A DNA stretch of 8,159 nucleotides from Actinomycetes bacterium (GTDB lineage: Bacteria; Actinomycetota; Acidimicrobiia; Spongiisociales; UBA5794): NCBI GenBank assembly GCA_023336855.1, contig JAMBLK010000024.1, positions 1 through 8,159 on the forward strand, written 5' to 3'. The notes under the pieces were generated by a model. It searched no databases and was not told the origin of the DNA. It saw only the letters and a list, made by a program, of their open reading frames with translations. Position numbers and translations under genes: made by a program. Positions 5,917-8,159 of the stretch are shown in pieces. Every line of letters begins with the position of its first letter. Positions within the stretch are counted from its first letter, which is position 1.

Positions 5917-7565
5917 CGTGCCGCCTCGAGCGCTTCGCGGGCGTGATAGGACGAACGGACGAGCGGGCCAGCCTCGACATGTGGGAGTCCGAGGCGGTCG
6001 CCCTCGGCGGTGTAGCGAGCGAACTCGTCCGGATCGACATACCGATCGATGGGACGATGCCTCGCCGTCGGTCGCAGGTACTGGCCGATCGTGATGATGT
6101 CGACGCCGACGGCTCGCAGGTCGGCGAGGGCCCCGAGTACTTCCTCTTCGGTCTCACCCATGCCGACGATCAACCCTGACTTCACAGCACCGGAGGGGTT
6201 GATCCACTTGGCGCGTGCGAGCAGGGTGAGCGAGCGGGCGTAGTTCGCTGCCGTCCTGATGTCCCGTTGGAGGCGAAGGACGGTCTCGGTGTTGTGGTTC
6301 AGCACGGCCGGTTTGGATGTCATCACCGTCTCGAGGTCGGTGACGGAGCCCTTGAAGTCCGGGATCAGGACTTCAACCTCGCAGTCGGGCATCCGCTCCC
6401 GGATTGCTGTGATGGTGTCGGCGAATACCCCTGCACCGCCGTCCGAGAGGTCGTCGCGATTTACCGACGTCAGCACGGCGTGCTGCAGCCCCATCTGTTC
6501 GACGGCGGCCGCAGCGCGATCGGGCTCATCGAGGTCCACGGGACCGGGCTTGCCGGTGTTGATGTCGCAGAACGCACAAGCCCTTGTGCACGTCTCTCCG
6601 AGAAGCATGAGGGTCGACGTTCCCGATTCCCAGCATTCGAAGATGTTGGGGCAACCGGCAGCTTCGCAAACCGTGTGGAGATCCATCCCCCTCATCAGCT
6701 TCTTGAGATCCTTGAAGCCATCGGTGGAGAGATTCGCCCGTATTCGCATCCACTCGGGTTTGTCCGGCTCTCCTGGGAGGAGCCCGCGAACGGTGATCGG
6801 AGTCTCTCCGTTGCGGTTCGGCGAGAACACACCTGCAGCAACCATGGCGTCGACGTCGTACGGCCGGGATCGGTCATGGTTCGCGAAGGCGCCGAGTTGT
6901 ATCTCGGGAGTCCCACCGAATGCTTCGGCTGCTCGCGGTATCAACGCTTCTACGACGGATTCCATCCTGATGGCCCGACCGGCGATCTCAGACAGCGAGG
7001 TCACCGGGCGGTTCGGGATGCCACATGGAACAATGTGCTGGAAGTACTCCAGATCTGGCGTCACGTTAATCGAGAACCCATGCGTCGAGACACCACTGGA
7101 GATCTTGACCCCGATCGCGGCGATCTTTCCCTGGTCGGTCCACACTCCAGTGAAGCCGTCCTCCGCCCAAGCCGCTATCCCGAGATCACCGAACGTCGAA
7201 ATCAGCATCGTCTCGATGCGCCGGAGGTGGCCAACGGCGTCCCAACCGTTCGACAGTGTCGGCACGGCAACGATCGGGTATCCGACGAGTTGACCGGGTC
7301 CGTGATACGTGATGTCACCGCCCCGATCGGTGAAGACGAGCCGAGCGCCGATGGCGCCCAGTTCGTCTTCCGCGATCTTCAGGTTCGAGCCGTCTCCGTT
7401 ACGACCGACGGTGTAAGTGTGCGGGTGTTCAAGGAGCAGGAGATAGTCGTCGTCGGAGCGCCCGCTCGCTCGCCCGTCCCAGAACGCACGCTGAAGATCC
7501 AGCGCCTCGGTGTACGGGACACGGCCGAGCCACCGGATCCGAAGACGCGACCCGCTTTCGGTCAT
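5913..7565 (-). CDS. lipB-lipA: LipB-LipA fusion: octanoyltransferase plus lipoyl synthase
   Basis: One 550-residue protein combines the two steps of lipoate assembly. LipB moves octanoyl from acyl carrier protein to a lysine of E2 or GcvH; LipA, a radical-SAM iron-sulfur enzyme, inserts two sulfurs. The LipB half covers about residues 10-220, with RGGDITYHGPGQ at 81-92, the probable catalytic Lys147 in GKIAAIG and Cys181 in PCGI, 34 residues apart as in known LipBs. A linker of about 40-50 residues follows. The LipA half starts near 265: the auxiliary cluster cysteines are C300, C305, C311 (CX4CX5C), the radical-SAM cysteines C326, C330, C333 (CX3CX2C), and the C-terminal RSSYHA at 537-542 holds the serine cluster ligand. 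Both halves look complete and no stop interrupts the linker. The start at 7565 is chosen because AGGAG sits 5 bases upstream and the ATG overlaps the E2 stop; an upstream ATG at 7583 lies inside E2. The TGA stop overlaps the peptidase start (ATGA). Placement behind E2 puts the modifying enzyme with its client. Confidence 0.96.
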   Translation of the reverse strand: MTESGSRLRIRWLGRVPYTEALDLQRAFWDGRASGRSDDDYLLLLEHPHTYTVGRNGDGSNLKIAEDELGAIGARLVFTDRGGDITYHGPGQLVGYPIVAVPTLSNGWDAVGHLRRIETMLISTFGDLGIAAWAEDGFTGVWTDQGKIAAIGVKISSGVSTHGFSINVTPDLEYFQHIVPCGIPNRPVTSLSEIAGRAIRMESVVEALIPRAAEAFGGTPEIQLGAFANHDRSRPYDVDAMVAAGVFSPNRNGETPITVRGLLPGEPDKPEWMRIRANLSTDGFKDLKKLMRGMDLHTVCEAAGCPNIFECWESGTSTLMLLGETCTRACAFCDINTGKPGPVDLDEPDRAAAAVEQMGLQHAVLTSVNRDDLSDGGAGVFADTITAIRERMPDCEVEVLIPDFKGSVTDLETVMTSKPAVLNHNTETVLRLQRDIRTAANYARSLTLLARAKWINPSGAVKSGLIVGMGETEEEVLGALADLRAVGVDIITIGQYLRPTARHRPIDRYVDPDEFARYTAEGDRLGLPHVEAGPLVRSSYHAREALEAAR

Positions 7566-8159
7566 CGAAGCTCCTGGTCCCAATCCCAGGTCTCGAGGTT
7601 CGTTCGAATCCGGTTGAGGAACTTCGTAGCGACCGATCCATCGAACGCACGGTGATCCCAGGTGAGTCCGAGGTAGCCGATGTGCCGAACGGCGATGGTG
7701 TCGGTGCCATCGGGCAGCGTCACCACCGTCGGGCGCTTCTTGATCGTGTCGGTCGACAAGATCGCGACGTTCGGCAGGTTGATGATCGGCGCGCTCAGGT
7801 ATGAGCCGAACGGTCCTGGATTGGTGATCGTGAACGTGCTGCCTGAGATGTCATCCGGCTCCAAGTCGCCGTCACGCGCCTTCTCTGCGATCTGTCGAAT
7901 GCTGCGAGCGAGTCCCTTCAACGTCAATCCGTCGGCCCCTCTTACCGTCGCCACGAGGAGTCCTTGTGTCTCGAGATCGACGGCAACACCGAGATTGACG
8001 CCGTGGTGGTACGTAACCGTTCCCGCTTCGAGATCCAATGAGCTGTTCACGACGGGGTAGGTGGACAGTGCATCCATCATCGCTCGAGCGATGAACGGCA
8101 GGTATGTCAGCGAGAATCCCTCGTCGGCCTTGAATCGGTCGCGGTGGGCCGCGCGGACG
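7562..8159 (-). CDS. 2-oxoacid dehydrogenase E2 component, catalytic domain (5' end outside the window)
   Basis: This is the C-terminal catalytic domain of a dihydrolipoamide acyltransferase, the E2 core of a pyruvate-, 2-oxoglutarate- or branched-chain 2-oxoacid dehydrogenase complex. It moves an acyl group from the lipoyl arm to CoA in the cytoplasm. The open frame runs to the window edge, giving 198 visible residues; the lipoyl and E1/E3-binding domains would lie outside. Seen: a family-typical LTYLPFIARA stretch, then VVNSSLD, the FTITNPGPFGS segment, PIINLPNVAIL, and the active-site motif DHRAFDG, which fits HRxxDG with the catalytic His at visible residue 169 and Asp at 173. The protein ends WDWDQELR, and its TGA stop overlaps the lipB-lipA start by 4 bases (ATGA), so the two are probably co-translated. 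No defect is visible. The substrate cannot be decided from this fragment: the E1 genes or lipoyl-domain count would be needed. Family is certain, subtype is not. Confidence 0.95.
   Translation of the reverse strand, partial: VRAAHRDRFKADEGFSLTYLPFIARAMMDALSTYPVVNSSLDLEAGTVTYHHGVNLGVAVDLETQGLLVATVRGADGLTLKGLARSIRQIAEKARDGDLEPDDISGSTFTITNPGPFGSYLSAPIINLPNVAILSTDTIKKRPTVVTLPDGTDTIAVRHIGYLGLTWDHRAFDGSVATKFLNRIRTNLETWDWDQELR
7571..7575 (-). promoter_or_regulatory. ribosome binding site deciding the lipB-lipA start
   Basis: AGGAG on the minus strand lies 5 bases before the ATG at 7565, within the final codons of the E2 gene. It supports starting the fusion at 7565 and not at the in-frame ATG at 7583. 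Confidence 0.72.

Noticed and set aside
6267..7655. Plus-strand open frame of 462 codons opposite lipB-lipA
   Set aside because: It lies antisense to a gene with full catalytic motifs, its translation shows no recognisable family and is rich in Arg/His/Asp as expected from the complement of GC-biased codons. It is a shadow frame.

Overview
The window is a compact, high-GC bacterial segment in which every convincing gene lies on the minus strand, so transcription runs from the high-coordinate end to the low one. The gene set, the GC-rich coding bias and a secreted CAP-domain protein with a long Thr/Pro/Ala tail suggest an actinobacterium, possibly an uncultured Acidimicrobiia-like lineage. That placement is an inference and has not been tested by phylogeny.

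Layout in transcription order: (1) the C-terminal half of a 2-oxoacid dehydrogenase E2 acyltransferase, cut by the right window edge; (2) one ORF joining octanoyltransferase LipB to lipoyl synthase LipA; (3) an M24-family Xaa-Pro-type metallopeptidase; (4) transketolase; (5) a PduO-type cob(I)alamin adenosyltransferase; (6) leucyl aminopeptidase PepA of family M17; (7) a secreted CAP/SCP-domain protein with a low-complexity tail. No gap between genes exceeds 75 bases.

Three junctions (E2/lipBA, lipBA/M24 peptidase, adenosyltransferase/pepA) are 4-base ATGA overlaps. The transketolase/adenosyltransferase junction has only 2 bases between stop and start. The likely reading is one long metabolic operon, with possible breaks at the 64-base gap before tkt and the 67-base gap before the CAP gene. 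The CAP gap is AT-rich, has a -10-like element, and probably starts a separate transcript.

Functionally, E2 and LipB-LipA form a clear unit. E2 proteins carry lipoyl domains, and LipB (octanoyl transfer) plus LipA (sulfur insertion) build that cofactor in place. The rest is housekeeping metabolism: two peptidases that together could finish oligopeptide breakdown, pentose-phosphate carbon shuffling, and adenosylcobalamin formation. The most notable points are the LipB-LipA fusion with apparently intact active sites in both halves, and a 7-base tandem repeat (ACGTA core, containing an 18-base perfect palindrome) at the left edge. I saw no phage, IS element, CRISPR array, tRNA, rRNA or defence system, and no evidence of a wholly new system.
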